This document shows positions 12,932-21,471 of a stretch of 64,000 nucleotides of DNA, piece after piece (the stretch's first letter is position 1; every line of letters starts with the position of its first letter). Source of the stretch: Paenibacillus ihbetae (GTDB taxonomy: Bacteria > Bacillota > Bacilli > Paenibacillales > Paenibacillaceae); the NCBI RefSeq assembly GCF_002741055.1, contig NZ_CP016809.1:3202501-3266500 (forward strand), given 5' to 3'. Both the position numbers and the translations under genes were made by a program. The notes below the pieces were generated by a model. It was given only the letters and a program-made list of their open reading frames with translations. It was not told the origin of the DNA and ran no database searches.

Positions 12932-13384
12932 TGTCGAACCAAAATGAACGATGTCAAATTATCCCCAAAGCTAAACCCCTGTGGAAACAAAAAAATATGG
13001 ATAAATTGAAATTGTTCACAACTTTATCCACAGCCTGTTGATAATATAATGTGTTCATTCACATATTCACATCCAAAAGTAATATCATCATAGCAAAAGA
13101 AGGCCTTATTTTCAATGTATGTCGCTAATTTATCCACAAATTCAATACGTTGTGCATAAATCTTATTCACACCACTAGATATTGTTTATAAATTGTTCAG
13201 CTTTCGACATCATTAGCCTTCTTGCGGAAAAAATTATGCACAGGTTGTCCAAATCCCAAACAATTTTTGCTTCCATCTCCATCTGTTCATAACTTCTGGT
13301 TGAATGTTCTAGCGGCTTTTATAATCAACCAAAGGTAAAAATGGCTGTGGATATCCCTCACATGCACGTGCGTGGCATGTCGAA
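12932..13384. promoter_or_regulatory. Three Spo0A-type boxes at oriC
   Basis: The 7-mer TGTCGAA, the core of the Spo0A 0A-box, occurs at 12932-12938 (+), 13203-13209 (-) and 13378-13384 (+). A relaxed copy, TGTCAAA, is at 12952-12958. They bracket the DnaA boxes. In B. subtilis Spo0A binds oriC and restrains initiation at sporulation onset. A similar role here is inferred from motif and position only. Confidence 0.5.
12959..13242. promoter_or_regulatory. oriC DnaA-box cluster upstream of dnaA
   Basis: Matches to TTATNCACA lie at 13024-13032 (+), 13130-13138 (+), 13151-13159 (-), 13163-13171 (+) and 13234-13242 (+). One-mismatch boxes lie at 12959-12967 (+), 12996-13004 (-), 13012-13020 (+) and 13036-13044 (-). 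This density in 280 bp beside dnaA marks the upstream half of a bipartite origin, as in B. subtilis. The dnaA promoter should be within or next to it. Confidence 0.9.
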
Positions 13385-13481
13385 TGGGGGATTTTTTGCC
13401 TGTTCAGAGGCGCCAGAGGGCCCCGCAATCTGAGGTCATTCATCGACGTACTATAAGGAAACTTCGAACGGAGGAAACGGG

Positions 13482-14213
13482 ATGGGGGAAACGCAGCCAA
13501 GGATTCGGTGGAGAAGATGGTTGGGGGTAGCCTTGGTGGTCTTGATTATGGCTGTGGTCGCAGGCTGGGCGCAAAGCTATTATTCGAAGAAGTTTTTTTA
13601 TCTGGACGACGCCAAATATTTCAAGTATGAGGATTCGGGCAGCGGTACGATCGAATATCGTGCAGCATTTGGACGCGGAAACCCGGTTGTTGTTCATGCA
13701 AGAGCCTTAGAACGGGTGATTGAGACAGGGGGAGAAAGCTACCTGGTCCGTGGAACTGAAGGACTGGAGGGGGAATGGGAGCCGTATGCGGTCGTTTATC
13801 CGGCTGGCACCGAATATCGGGTGGAGCCGTTTGGCCAAGACGGATTCCAGGTGTTTGATCAGGCTGGAGAGTGGGTGCTTCCCCCGGCAGTCATGCATGT
13901 TGGGTTGGGAAAGAAAATAAGGGATCCGGATAGCCTGCGTTATTTTCCAGCGGACATTGCCGCTGCATCGGACGAAGCGTTCCATCAGCCTAACGGCGGC
14001 GTAGGGTTCTTCCTTTTGGCCGTCGCATTGTTTATATTCAACTGGTGCGGCTTTCGCTATGAAGCTTTTCAGCGCTTCTTGTTTCATATCTCTCCTTCCA
14101 ATCTGATGGTGAGTGACCCGGAGCCGAGCGATTTTTATTTCTTTATGTGCAAGGTCGGCGGTGTTCTCGGGATGGTAGTTTCGCTGGGAATATTTTTTGC
14201 TCACGCGCTGTAA
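13482..14213 (+). CDS. Hypothetical membrane protein
   Basis: A 243-aa protein I cannot assign with confidence. A basic N-terminus (RIRWRRW) precedes a membrane segment at about 14-32. An extracytoplasmic domain of about 140 aa follows, with a low-cysteine, beta-rich look. Two C-terminal membrane segments lie at about 178-196 and 221-240, separated by a loop with PSNLMVSDPEPSDFYFFM. The last segment, with the EPSD motif before it, faintly recalls small DUF6199-type membrane domains. The start ATG at 13482 has CGGAGGAAA upstream. It lies immediately right of oriC, oriented away from it, and is followed by the convergent gluconate operon. Confidence 0.8.
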   Translation: MGETQPRIRWRRWLGVALVVLIMAVVAGWAQSYYSKKFFYLDDAKYFKYEDSGSGTIEYRAAFGRGNPVVVHARALERVIETGGESYLVRGTEGLEGEWEPYAVVYPAGTEYRVEPFGQDGFQVFDQAGEWVLPPAVMHVGLGKKIRDPDSLRYFPADIAAASDEAFHQPNGGVGFFLLAVALFIFNWCGFRYEAFQRFLFHISPSNLMVSDPEPSDFYFFMCKVGGVLGMVVSLGIFFAHAL

Positions 14214-14378
14214 TAGTAGAGTTGAGGGGGAGGCTTACGCCGTTTTCTTTGTTAAAAAAACATTAGGTCCGCTTGATTCGAGATTGTTGGCGATTCGCCC
14301 CAGGCTCTTAATCCGCCCTCGGTGATTGCATGATCACCCAGATTGTTGGTGCGCCGGGGAGCATTCATCCTGCATCAC

Positions 14379-14427
14379 AAAAAAAGCCTGTCTTTGCGAG
14401 GATGCTCCTCCGCTTAAAGACAGGCTT
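14379..14427 (-). terminator. Intrinsic terminator of the gluconate operon
   Basis: On the minus strand AAGCCTGTCTTT pairs with AAAGACAGGCTT across a 19-nt loop and runs into a T tract. It lies about 25 bp after the gntK stop codon. Confidence 0.88.
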
Positions 14428-14452
14428 CATTATTTTAAAGGCTAAGTCATGA

Positions 14453-16000
14453 TTATTTCTGCTCAAATCTGCGCTGGAACTCCGATATGGCTTCATAGTC
14501 TTCCTCCAGCTTGCGCGAGATCCGGATATAGATCGGAAGGAGCGCTTTATACACATCGGCGTTCTCCTTCACCGGCTGATGCTCGTGCGTGCCGCCGACC
14601 ATCGTTGAGACGATATCGAGCGACTCCGCTCTTCCCGTGGCATACAATCCCAGCACGACGGCGCCGAGACAGGAGCTCTCGTAGCTCTCCGGCACGATTA
14701 CCTGCTGGTCGAAGATGTCGGCCATCATCTGGCGCCAGATCGGGGAGCGGGCAAACCCGCCGGTGGCGTGAATCTTCGCCGGATGGCCCATTTGCTCCTC
14801 CATGGCGAGCAGAACGGTATACATATTGAAAATAACGCCTTCCAGCACGGAGCGGATCATATGCTCCTTCTGATGGTTCAGCGTAAGGCCAAAGAACGAC
14901 CCGCGCGCGTTCGGATCCCACAGCGGGGCGCGTTCTCCCGTCAAATACGGATGGAACAGAAGGCCGTTCGAGCCCGGAGGAATGCGGTCTGCAATTTTGG
15001 TCAGCACATCGTATGGATTGATTCCGAGACGCTTGGCCGTTTCTATCTCCGATGCCGCGAATTCGTCCCGTACCCAGCGGAAAATCATGCCGCCGTTATT
15101 GACGGCGCCGCCGATGACCCAGTGCTTCTCGGTCAGGGCATAGCAGAAGATCCGTCCTTTCGGATCGGTCATCGGCCGGTCCACGACCGTTCGGATGGCG
15201 CCGCTCGTTCCGATGGTCGCCGCGACGACGCCCGGCTGAATCGCATTGACGCCAAGGTTGGACAGAACGCCGTCCGCGGCTCCAAGCACGAACGGTGTGG
15301 AAGGAAGGAGACCCATACGAACAGCGTATTCTTCCTTCAGGCCTGTCATGATATGTGTAGTAGGCACGAGTGTGGACAATTGATCCTCGGTAATGCCGGC
15401 CAGCTTCAGTGCTTCCTGGTCCCAAGCGAGGGCTTCCAGATTCATCATGCCGGTACTGGAGGCGATGGAATGGTCCACTACATACTTGCCGAACAGCTTA
15501 TAGTATACATATTCCTTAATCGAAATGAATTTGGCGGTTTGATTGAACACGGACGGCTCATCATGCCGGAGCCACATCAGCTTCGTTATCGGTGACATCG
15601 GATGAATCGGCGTGCCGGTTCTCAAATACAGCTCCATGCCGCCAAGCTCCTTCTTGAGCTTCGCGGACCAGGCTGCGCTCCGGTTGTCCGCCCATGTAAT
15701 GCAGCGGGTTAACGGGATTCCGTCCTTATTAACGGCAATAACGCTGTGCATAGCAGCACTGAAGGACACGAACAATACCTGCTTCGGAGAAATTCCGGTA
15801 TCAGCCATGACGCCTTGGACCGAGGAGAGCACCGTCTCAAAAATCTGTTCCGGATCCTGCTCGGCCGTCGAAGGCGTAGGGGTGTGAAGGGGATATTCAC
15901 CGCCAGCTTTGGCAACGACCTCTCCGTTCTCCTTAAACAGCACCGCTTTGGTGCTTGTCGTTCCGATATCAACACCGATCATGTAGTTCTGTGTACTCAA
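14453..16000 (-). CDS. gntK: Gluconokinase (FGGY carbohydrate kinase family)
   Basis: Phosphorylates D-gluconate to 6-phosphogluconate. The protein is 515 aa, usual for FGGY-type gluconokinase. The N-terminal phosphate-binding motif is IGVDIGTTSTKAVLF, and the second half has GAADGVLSNLG, ATIGTSGAIRT and the FGGY signature region HATGGFARSPIWRQMMADIF. It starts with TTG at 16000, with AAGAAGG 8 nt upstream; the ATG nearby is out of frame. It is the last gene of gnd-gntR-gntP-gntK and would act directly on gluconate imported by GntP. Confidence 0.93.
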   Translation of the reverse strand: MSTQNYMIGVDIGTTSTKAVLFKENGEVVAKAGGEYPLHTPTPSTAEQDPEQIFETVLSSVQGVMADTGISPKQVLFVSFSAAMHSVIAVNKDGIPLTRCITWADNRSAAWSAKLKKELGGMELYLRTGTPIHPMSPITKLMWLRHDEPSVFNQTAKFISIKEYVYYKLFGKYVVDHSIASSTGMMNLEALAWDQEALKLAGITEDQLSTLVPTTHIMTGLKEEYAVRMGLLPSTPFVLGAADGVLSNLGVNAIQPGVVAATIGTSGAIRTVVDRPMTDPKGRIFCYALTEKHWVIGGAVNNGGMIFRWVRDEFAASEIETAKRLGINPYDVLTKIADRIPPGSNGLLFHPYLTGERAPLWDPNARGSFFGLTLNHQKEHMIRSVLEGVIFNMYTVLLAMEEQMGHPAKIHATGGFARSPIWRQMMADIFDQQVIVPESYESSCLGAVVLGLYATGRAESLDIVSTMVGGTHEHQPVKENADVYKALLPIYIRISRKLEEDYEAISEFQRRFEQK

Positions 16001-16091
16001 GAGACATACCTTCTTTCTATTTGAGGTCCCCGAGTGAAGCCTTGCGTTGATGCGCTTATCTCCACCGGGGACCTCATGAGCTTATGTTCAA

Positions 16092-17453
16092 TTATACAAT
16101 TAGATTCAGGACGAGAGCCAATACGAGACCGGTTACAGAGAGAATCGTCTCCAGCACGGTCCAGGTCTTCAGCGTCTGGGCTACGGTCATATTGAAGAAT
16201 TCCTTAACCATCCAGAATCCAGCGTCATTAACATGGGACAAGACGATGGATCCGGCGCCGGTAGCAAGGACGACAAGCGCGACATTGGCGTCCGGCGTCA
16301 TGGCGAGCACGGGGGCAACGATGCCGGCAGCCGTTGTCATGGCTACGGTGGCCGAGCCGGTTGCCACCCGGATCAGGGCTGCAACCAGCCACGCGAACAA
16401 GATGATATTGATGTTGGCGCCGGTGGCAATCTCGGCAATCGCATTGCCGACGCCGCTGTTAATCAGCACCTGCTTGAAGGCGCCGCCTGCACCGATAATC
16501 AGAATGATGGAGGCAATCGGTGCAAGACATTCGCTTGTGAACTTCGACAGCTCATGCTTGTTGAAGCCGCGTGCAAAACCGAGCGAGAAGAACGAGAACA
16601 CCGCCGCAATCAGGAGGGCTATGACTTCGTGTCCCACGAATTTGCAGATGACAGATATGGCGCTCGTGTTGTTAGGATCGATGATCTCAGCAGCAGAGCC
16701 GATCAGCATCAGAATGACGGGAAGCAAAATAGTGAAGATCGTGATGCCGAAGCCGGGAAGACCGCGGTCCGCTTTGCTCGAGAACTGCTCGGCCAGCTCC
16801 TCAGGCGGCTCGGTTGTGATCCGCTTGCCGATATATTTGCCGAATACGGGGCCTGCAAGGATGGCCGCAGGAATGCCGATGACAAACGAGTACAGAATGG
16901 TAATGCCCAGGTCCGCACCATATGCATCGATCGCAATCATCGGAGCGGGATGGGGCGGAACCAGACCGTGAACCGTGGATAAGCCGGCCAGAATCGGAAT
17001 ACCGATCTGCAGGAGCGACAATTTCGTTTTACGGGCTACGGTAAAGACGATCGGAATCAGCAAAATAACGCCGACCTCAAAAAATACAGGAATACCGACA
17101 ATAAAGCCGACAATCATCATGGCCCAGTGTACCCGCTTCTCCCCGAAGCGATTGACCAGCGTCGTTGCGATTTGCTCGGCGCCTCCGGACTCGGCCATCA
17201 TTTTCCCAAGCATGGTGCCAAGGGCGATAACGATGGCTATCGTACCGAGCGTTCCGCCGAGACCGCCGGTTATGGATGTGATCACGTCCATCGGCTGCAT
17301 GCCGGTCAACAGTCCCAGCAGCAGCGCCGCGATCAGTAGTGTAACGAAGGGATTCCACTTATATTTGGATATCAGCACGATCAGAAAAACGATCGTCAGC
17401 AAGGTCCAGAACATTAATGTAGCGTTATGGCTGAGACCAAAAAGTGTGTTCAT
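16092..17453 (-). CDS. gntP: Gluconate:H+ symporter, GntP family permease
   Basis: An integral membrane transporter of 453 aa with many hydrophobic helices, the usual GntP length. Recognisable family stretches are NATLMFWTLLTIVFLIVLI at the N-terminus, LGTMLGKMMAESGGAEQIA, VGIPVFFEVGVILLIPI and VPPHPAPMIAIDAYGADLG. It ends in a hydrophobic helix. The start ATG at 17453 has AGGAGGAA upstream. It is between gntR and gntK, and a GntR-type operator lies about 100 bp upstream. Confidence 0.94.
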   Translation of the reverse strand: MNTLFGLSHNATLMFWTLLTIVFLIVLISKYKWNPFVTLLIAALLLGLLTGMQPMDVITSITGGLGGTLGTIAIVIALGTMLGKMMAESGGAEQIATTLVNRFGEKRVHWAMMIVGFIVGIPVFFEVGVILLIPIVFTVARKTKLSLLQIGIPILAGLSTVHGLVPPHPAPMIAIDAYGADLGITILYSFVIGIPAAILAGPVFGKYIGKRITTEPPEELAEQFSSKADRGLPGFGITIFTILLPVILMLIGSAAEIIDPNNTSAISVICKFVGHEVIALLIAAVFSFFSLGFARGFNKHELSKFTSECLAPIASIILIIGAGGAFKQVLINSGVGNAIAEIATGANINIILFAWLVAALIRVATGSATVAMTTAAGIVAPVLAMTPDANVALVVLATGAGSIVLSHVNDAGFWMVKEFFNMTVAQTLKTWTVLETILSVTGLVLALVLNLIV

Positions 17454-17555
17454 AGCTGTGCTTCCTCCTATAGATTACCCATTATGTCCGGGTGATTATT
17501 GGTAAACTGAGCGGTTTTCTGCGGTAGTATACCCAAAACAGAATGAATTTCTATT

Positions 17556-17575
17556 GTATACTTGTCGACAACTTA
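17556..17575 (-). promoter_or_regulatory. Predicted GntR operator upstream of gntP
   Basis: The plus strand reads GTATACTTGTCGACAACTTA, identical in 18 of 20 positions to the site upstream of gnd; the two differences are the central CG versus AT. Both resemble the known B. subtilis gnt operator, built on ATACTTGTATAC. The position suggests that gntPK has its own GntR-controlled promoter inside the operon. Confidence 0.75.
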
Positions 17576-17619
17576 GAGCGTGCAATAGGAAACGGAGGAA
17601 GGGAGGATCTAATGATACG

Positions 17620-18297
17620 TTAATCCTCCGGAAAACTCAGATGCAGCGTTTGGCGGGAATCATCGAAGTATTGCTGAACCGCCGTTTGAATCCGGTCCGG
17701 ATCCAAGGATTCCATCTCTTGAATAAGCCGGATATGCTTGTCCGTTACGTATCGGAGCTTGGAGGCACCTCCGCTGAACACCTGCCGTGTCGTGATCAGC
17801 ATGACCGTCATCACAATCGGCCGGATGCTCCTCCACAAATGCAGAATCCGTTTATGATTCGCCTCGGTAATGATGCGTTCGTGGAAAGTCAGATCCTGAT
17901 AGGAATACTCGATCGGATCCCTATGCTTGGCCGCAAGCTCCATCCGGTCGACAATTTGCCGAAGCTGGCGGATCAATTCCGGCTGCTGCCTTGCAAAAAC
18001 CTCGCCTTGCACGAAGCTTTCAATCAGAAACCGCACATCGTACAGCTCTTCGACGTCCTTAAGGGATAAGCCCATGACGACTGCCCCCATGCGCTCCAAT
18101 TGGATCAAGCCCTCGCTGGACAGCGTTTTCATCGCTTCGCGAACAGGGGATCGGCTGGTGCCGAACTCGCCTGCGATCCGGTTCTCCGAAATGACTTCCC
18201 CGCGTTTGATCGTGCCGCTAATGATCTGCAGCCTTAACTCGCTCGCAATGGCCTCGCCAAGCGAAGCTCCCTGCAGCCAGGCCGATGGGTATTTCAT
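17620..18297 (-). CDS. gntR: GntR-family transcriptional regulator (FadR/FCD type), probable gluconate repressor
   Basis: A 225-aa regulator. The N-terminal winged helix-turn-helix has IISGTIKRGEVISENRIAGE and SRSPVREAMKTLSSEGLIQ, and the C-terminal all-helical FCD domain has VRFLIESFVQGEVF and HERIITEANHKRIL (likely metal/ligand-binding residues). ATG 18297 is preferred, with GGAG 9 nt upstream; TTG 18312 overlaps the Shine-Dalgarno region. Placement between gnd and gntP, with operators ahead of both, makes it the likely gluconate-responsive repressor of this operon. Confidence 0.9.
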   Translation of the reverse strand: MKYPSAWLQGASLGEAIASELRLQIISGTIKRGEVISENRIAGEFGTSRSPVREAMKTLSSEGLIQLERMGAVVMGLSLKDVEELYDVRFLIESFVQGEVFARQQPELIRQLRQIVDRMELAAKHRDPIEYSYQDLTFHERIITEANHKRILHLWRSIRPIVMTVMLITTRQVFSGGASKLRYVTDKHIRLIQEMESLDPDRIQTAVQQYFDDSRQTLHLSFPED

Positions 18298-18450
18298 AGA
18301 CTGATTCTCCAATCCGGGTAACTAGTAATCATCCTCTTTCGTGGTAATCATACCACAGGAAAAGTTCCGGATTCCATTCATGATGCCGTTTTTCCCCGGA
18401 TGTGCTCCAGGCTATGAAGCCGCTTGCTAAAACGCGGATGGAGAAGCGGA

Positions 18451-19350
18451 TTATTCCGACTTCTCGACCGCATGGCCGCCGAATTCATTGCGAAGCGCTG
18501 CCACGACTTTTCCATGAAACGTATCTTGATCCAGCGAGCGGTAGCGCATAAACAGGGAGAGAGCGATAACCGGTGCGCTTGCCTGAACTTCCAGCGCTGT
18601 TTCGACGGTCCATTTGCCTTCGCCGGAGGAATGCATGACACCTTTGATGCCTTCCAGCTTCGGATCTTTGGAGAAGGCGTTCTGCGTGAGCTCCATAAGC
18701 CAGCTGCGGATGACGGAACCGTTCGACCATACCCGGGCAACGTCCTCGTAATTGTAGTCAAAGGCACTCTTTTCCAGCACTTCAAAGCCTTCGGCAATGG
18801 ACTGCATCATCCCGTATTCGATCCCGTTATGGACCATCTTGAGGAAATGTCCGCTGCCGCTTTCGCCGGCGTATAGATAGCCGTTCTCGACAGCCATGTC
18901 CTTGAACAAGGGTTCGATGCGGCTGAATACCTCGCGGTTGCCGCCGATCATAAAGCAGCCTCCGTTATGGGCACCTTCCATGCCGCCTGACGTGCCGGCA
19001 TCGAAATAATAAATTCCTTGCTCCGACAAACGGGTTGCCCGGGCAATGGAATCCTTATAGTGAGAGTTGCCGCCGTCAATCAGAATATCGCCCTGCGCAA
19101 GAAGAGGGGATAGCGAATCAATGACCGAATCCACAATCTTACCGGCAGGAACCATCATCCATATGATACGGGGCGAATCCAGCTTCGCCACCAGTTCTTC
19201 AGTCGAGGCAGCGCCTTCAGCTCCATAACCGGCAGCCTTGCTCACCAGATCGGCATTCAAATCGTATGCGACAACCTCATGCTGATGATGAATCAGGTTC
19301 TGGACCAGATTGAGACCCATTTTCCCAAGGCCGATCATGCCTATTTTCAT
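18451..19350 (-). CDS. gnd: 6-phosphogluconate dehydrogenase, decarboxylating (short NAD-type)
   Basis: Oxidatively decarboxylates 6-phosphogluconate to ribulose 5-phosphate. At 299 aa it belongs to the short subfamily often called NAD-dependent (YqeC/GndA type), not the roughly 470-aa NADP enzyme. It has the Rossmann start MKIGMIGLGKMGLNLVQNL, substrate-binding DAGTSGGMEGAHNGGCFMIG and HFLKMVHNGIEYGMMQ with the catalytic Lys. It is the first gene of the operon and is preceded by a GntR-type operator. Together with gntK it takes gluconate into the pentose phosphate pathway. Confidence 0.93.
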   Translation of the reverse strand: MKIGMIGLGKMGLNLVQNLIHHQHEVVAYDLNADLVSKAAGYGAEGAASTEELVAKLDSPRIIWMMVPAGKIVDSVIDSLSPLLAQGDILIDGGNSHYKDSIARATRLSEQGIYYFDAGTSGGMEGAHNGGCFMIGGNREVFSRIEPLFKDMAVENGYLYAGESGSGHFLKMVHNGIEYGMMQSIAEGFEVLEKSAFDYNYEDVARVWSNGSVIRSWLMELTQNAFSKDPKLEGIKGVMHSSGEGKWTVETALEVQASAPVIALSLFMRYRSLDQDTFHGKVVAALRNEFGGHAVEKSE

Positions 19351-19375
19351 AATATGATGCAGCTCCTTCTTAGGT

Positions 19376-19395
19376 GTATACTTGTATACAACTTA
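19376..19395 (-). promoter_or_regulatory. Predicted GntR operator upstream of gnd
   Basis: The plus strand reads GTATACTTGTATACAACTTA with a TTGTATACAA palindromic core, about 25 bp ahead of the gnd start. It is nearly identical to the site at 17556-17575 and similar to the B. subtilis gnt operator. Confidence 0.78.
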
Positions 19396-19506
19396 AATTC
19401 AATTATTTATACTACTCCTTTATGGCGCCGGTGTAAACCGGCGAGGCGTCGCCCGATCGAGGGCCGAAAAACGCCAATCGATCTATTCACAGACGGTTTC
19501 AATAGG

Positions 19507-19558
19507 TTATCCCCATGTGGATAAATCAAAACTAGCAATAAACGCTACATGTGGAAAA
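19507..19558. promoter_or_regulatory. DnaA boxes upstream of rpmH
   Basis: A perfect box TTATCCACA lies on the minus strand (19516-19524), directly abutting an inverted one-mismatch box TTATCCCCA (19507-19515). A second one-mismatch box is TGTGGAAAA (19550-19558). In B. subtilis the rpmH-dnaA spacer carries the upstream part of oriC. Here this group is about 6 kb away from the main cluster because the gnt operon lies between. Confidence 0.65.
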
Positions 19559-19588
19559 CTTAAGCTTCCTAAAAAGGCAAAGTTTGAT

Positions 19589-19617
19589 TTGACTTTTGGG
19601 CCTGATCGTGATTAAAT
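19589..19617 (+). promoter_or_regulatory. Candidate rpmH promoter
   Basis: TTGACT (19589-19594), 17-nt spacer, TTAAAT (19612-19617). The -35 is strong and the -10 only moderate. The leader to rpmH would be about 170 nt. The rest of the 440-bp gap between gnd and rpmH holds the GntR operator and DnaA boxes listed separately. Confidence 0.4.
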
Positions 19618-19792
19618 GTAAAAAGGCATTTTCTGTGAAGATAAAGGACATCACCCGCATGTACTGCGGTCTGTTATCAAGAGATGCGTCGATGGACGAC
19701 GACTTGGCGGTCTGTCTTCCGTGAAAGTGCGTCGATAGACGTTTATTCTTAGAATACGTACGAGAGATTCCTGTAAGGGGGTGCATTAGATC

Positions 19793-19927
19793 ATGAGACC
19801 AACTTTCAAACCGAATGTGAGCAAGCGCAAGAAGGTGCACGGCTTCCGCAAGAGAATGAGCACGAAGAACGGACGCAAAGTATTGGCTAGCCGCCGTCAA
19901 AAAGGAAGAAAAGTACTTAGCGCTTAA
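19793..19927 (+). CDS. rpmH: 50S ribosomal protein L34
   Basis: A 44-aa, strongly basic protein: [18 protein letters not shown] at the start and [18 protein letters not shown] at the end, fully typical of L34. It is the first gene of the rightward leading-strand block (rpmH-rnpA-yidC-jag). A GGGGG-rich Shine-Dalgarno sequence lies about 10 nt upstream. Confidence 0.97.
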   Translation: MRPTFKPNVSKRKKVHGFRKRMSTKNGRKVLASRRQKGRKVLSA

Positions 19928-19937
19928 TACTGTGCCG

Positions 19938-19962
19938 AAGACCACCGAGGTGGTCTTTTTTT
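19938..19962 (+). terminator. Intrinsic terminator after rpmH
   Basis: AAGACCACC-GA-GGTGGTCTT followed by a T tract, 11 bp after the stop codon. It probably attenuates rather than fully isolates rpmH from rnpA. Confidence 0.88.
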
Positions 19963-20164
19963 CGTAATATCTCCTGTTTGATGAAGGGTGGGGCAAATGC
20001 CGACCTGTATTAGATCACTTAGGAGGCCCTTCGTGTACGTGATGTTGTTTGCGTTTACCGTTGTACCGGCATGACTATACTATATATATAGGAAGCGATG
20101 CCCGGAGGCGGAGAATGTCGTTTAATGGAATTGATTATCGGTCAGGCAGGGAGAGACTTGTGTT

Positions 20165-20515
20165 GTGCATAAAAAACTTCGTTTACGGAACCGCGCGGAC
20201 TTCAGCCGGGTATATCGACACGGAAAGTCCTTTGCCAATCATCAATTTGTCTTGTATTGGTCGCGTAAAAAAGAGGTAGAGCAGTTTCGCGTCGGCGTAT
20301 CGTGCAGCAAGAAGATCGGAAATGCCGTCGTACGCAACCGGATGAGACGAGTGGTAAAGGAGATTGTCCGGCACCATCAGCATGAGATCGTGGAGCATAT
20401 CGACTTGATCTTCATTGTCCGAAAGGGAGCGCTGAGCAAGTCGTACCAGGAGCTTGAAAAAAGCGTGCTGCATGTTCTGCGGAAATCCTCGCTTTTGAAA
20501 CCGAAAAAGGGCTGA
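20165..20515 (+). CDS. rnpA: Ribonuclease P protein component
   Basis: The 116-aa basic cofactor of RNase P, which trims tRNA 5' leaders. It has the family motif KIGNAVVRNRMRRVVKEI, preceded by FRVGVSCSKK. It starts with GTG at 20165 (MHKKLRLRN), the usual N-terminus of the family. It follows rpmH and precedes yidC, the conserved order. Confidence 0.96.
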   Translation: MHKKLRLRNRADFSRVYRHGKSFANHQFVLYWSRKKEVEQFRVGVSCSKKIGNAVVRNRMRRVVKEIVRHHQHEIVEHIDLIFIVRKGALSKSYQELEKSVLHVLRKSSLLKPKKG

Positions 20516-20592
20516 ACGCTTGTGTTTATTTGTCCATATAAATATGTTATGATTTACCGTGGAATGGCAATGGCGAAGAGAGGGGTTTTGAA

Positions 20593-21471
20593 GTGTCGTT
20601 CATGAAGACAAGACGAGGAAAATGGTTCCTCCTCGCCGCTGTAATACTAGCAGTGGCGGTTATATCAGGCTGTGCGCCTGGAGCTGACCAAACGCGTTCC
20701 ATCGAAGACTTGAAGAATGGCGGCTTTTGGCAGAGCAACGTTGTTTACTACTTTACCTTGGCACTTGATACGTTTGCTACATGGTTTAACGGTGAATACG
20801 GATTATCTGTCCTTGTAATGGTGCTTATCGTCCGTACATTGATCCTGCCGCTGACCTTGAAGCAGGTCAGAAGCTCGAAGGCCATGCAGGCAATCCAGCC
20901 TGAGGTTCAGAAGATCCGTGAGAAATATAAAGATAATCCTGAGAAAATGCAGATGGAAACGATGAAGCTTTTCCAGGAGAATAAGGTCAATCCGATGGCG
21001 GGCTGCTTGCCGCTGCTCGTTCAAATGCCGATTTTTATCGCACTCTATCATTCGATCTACTATAATGGACTTCTTCGTGAGCATGAGTTCTTGTGGATGC
21101 AGCTCGGCGAGCCGGACAAGCTGTTCATCCTGCCGGTATTGGCGGCAGCCACGACGTATCTGCAAACGAAGATGATGATGAAGATGAACCCGTCTCCACA
21201 GATGGGGATGATGCAGTTTATGCTGTTCGTGTATCCGATTTTGATCTTTGTCATGTCCTTTCAGTTTCCTGCTGCGCTTCCGCTGTACTGGTTCTACAGC
21301 AACCTTTACACTATCGTGCAGAACTACTTCTTGTACCGCAACAATGACAAGGCAGCTGTAACGGCAAGCGTTGCCAGCGCGACCCAAGGTCAGAAGAGCA
21401 ACAAATCCGGGAACAAGAGCGGTCATAAAGGCGGGAAAAAGGGTTCGAAAGGAGCCAAAAAGTCGAGATGA
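20593..21471 (+). CDS. yidC: Membrane protein insertase YidC (SpoIIIJ-type lipoprotein)
   Basis: Inserts membrane proteins with or without SecYEG. The protein is 292 aa. An N-terminal lipoprotein signal has lipobox ISGC (mature Cys near residue 27), and five membrane segments follow. The conserved region has LKQVRSSKAMQAIQPEVQKI, with the hydrophilic-groove Arg, and ends with a long Lys/Gly/Ser-rich basic tail that can contact ribosomes. The start is GTG 20593 with AGAGAGGGG upstream; an in-frame ATG at 20602 is possible. It overlaps jag by 4 bp. Confidence 0.96.
   Translation: MSFMKTRRGKWFLLAAVILAVAVISGCAPGADQTRSIEDLKNGGFWQSNVVYYFTLALDTFATWFNGEYGLSVLVMVLIVRTLILPLTLKQVRSSKAMQAIQPEVQKIREKYKDNPEKMQMETMKLFQENKVNPMAGCLPLLVQMPIFIALYHSIYYNGLLREHEFLWMQLGEPDKLFILPVLAAATTYLQTKMMMKMNPSPQMGMMQFMLFVYPILIFVMSFQFPAALPLYWFYSNLYTIVQNYFLYRNNDKAAVTASVASATQGQKSNKSGNKSGHKGGKKGSKGAKKSR

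Noticed and set aside
19488..19501. A catabolite-response (cre) site near gnd, TGAAACCGTCTGTG on the minus strand
   Set aside because: Four mismatches to the consensus TGWAANCGNTNWCA; not convincing.
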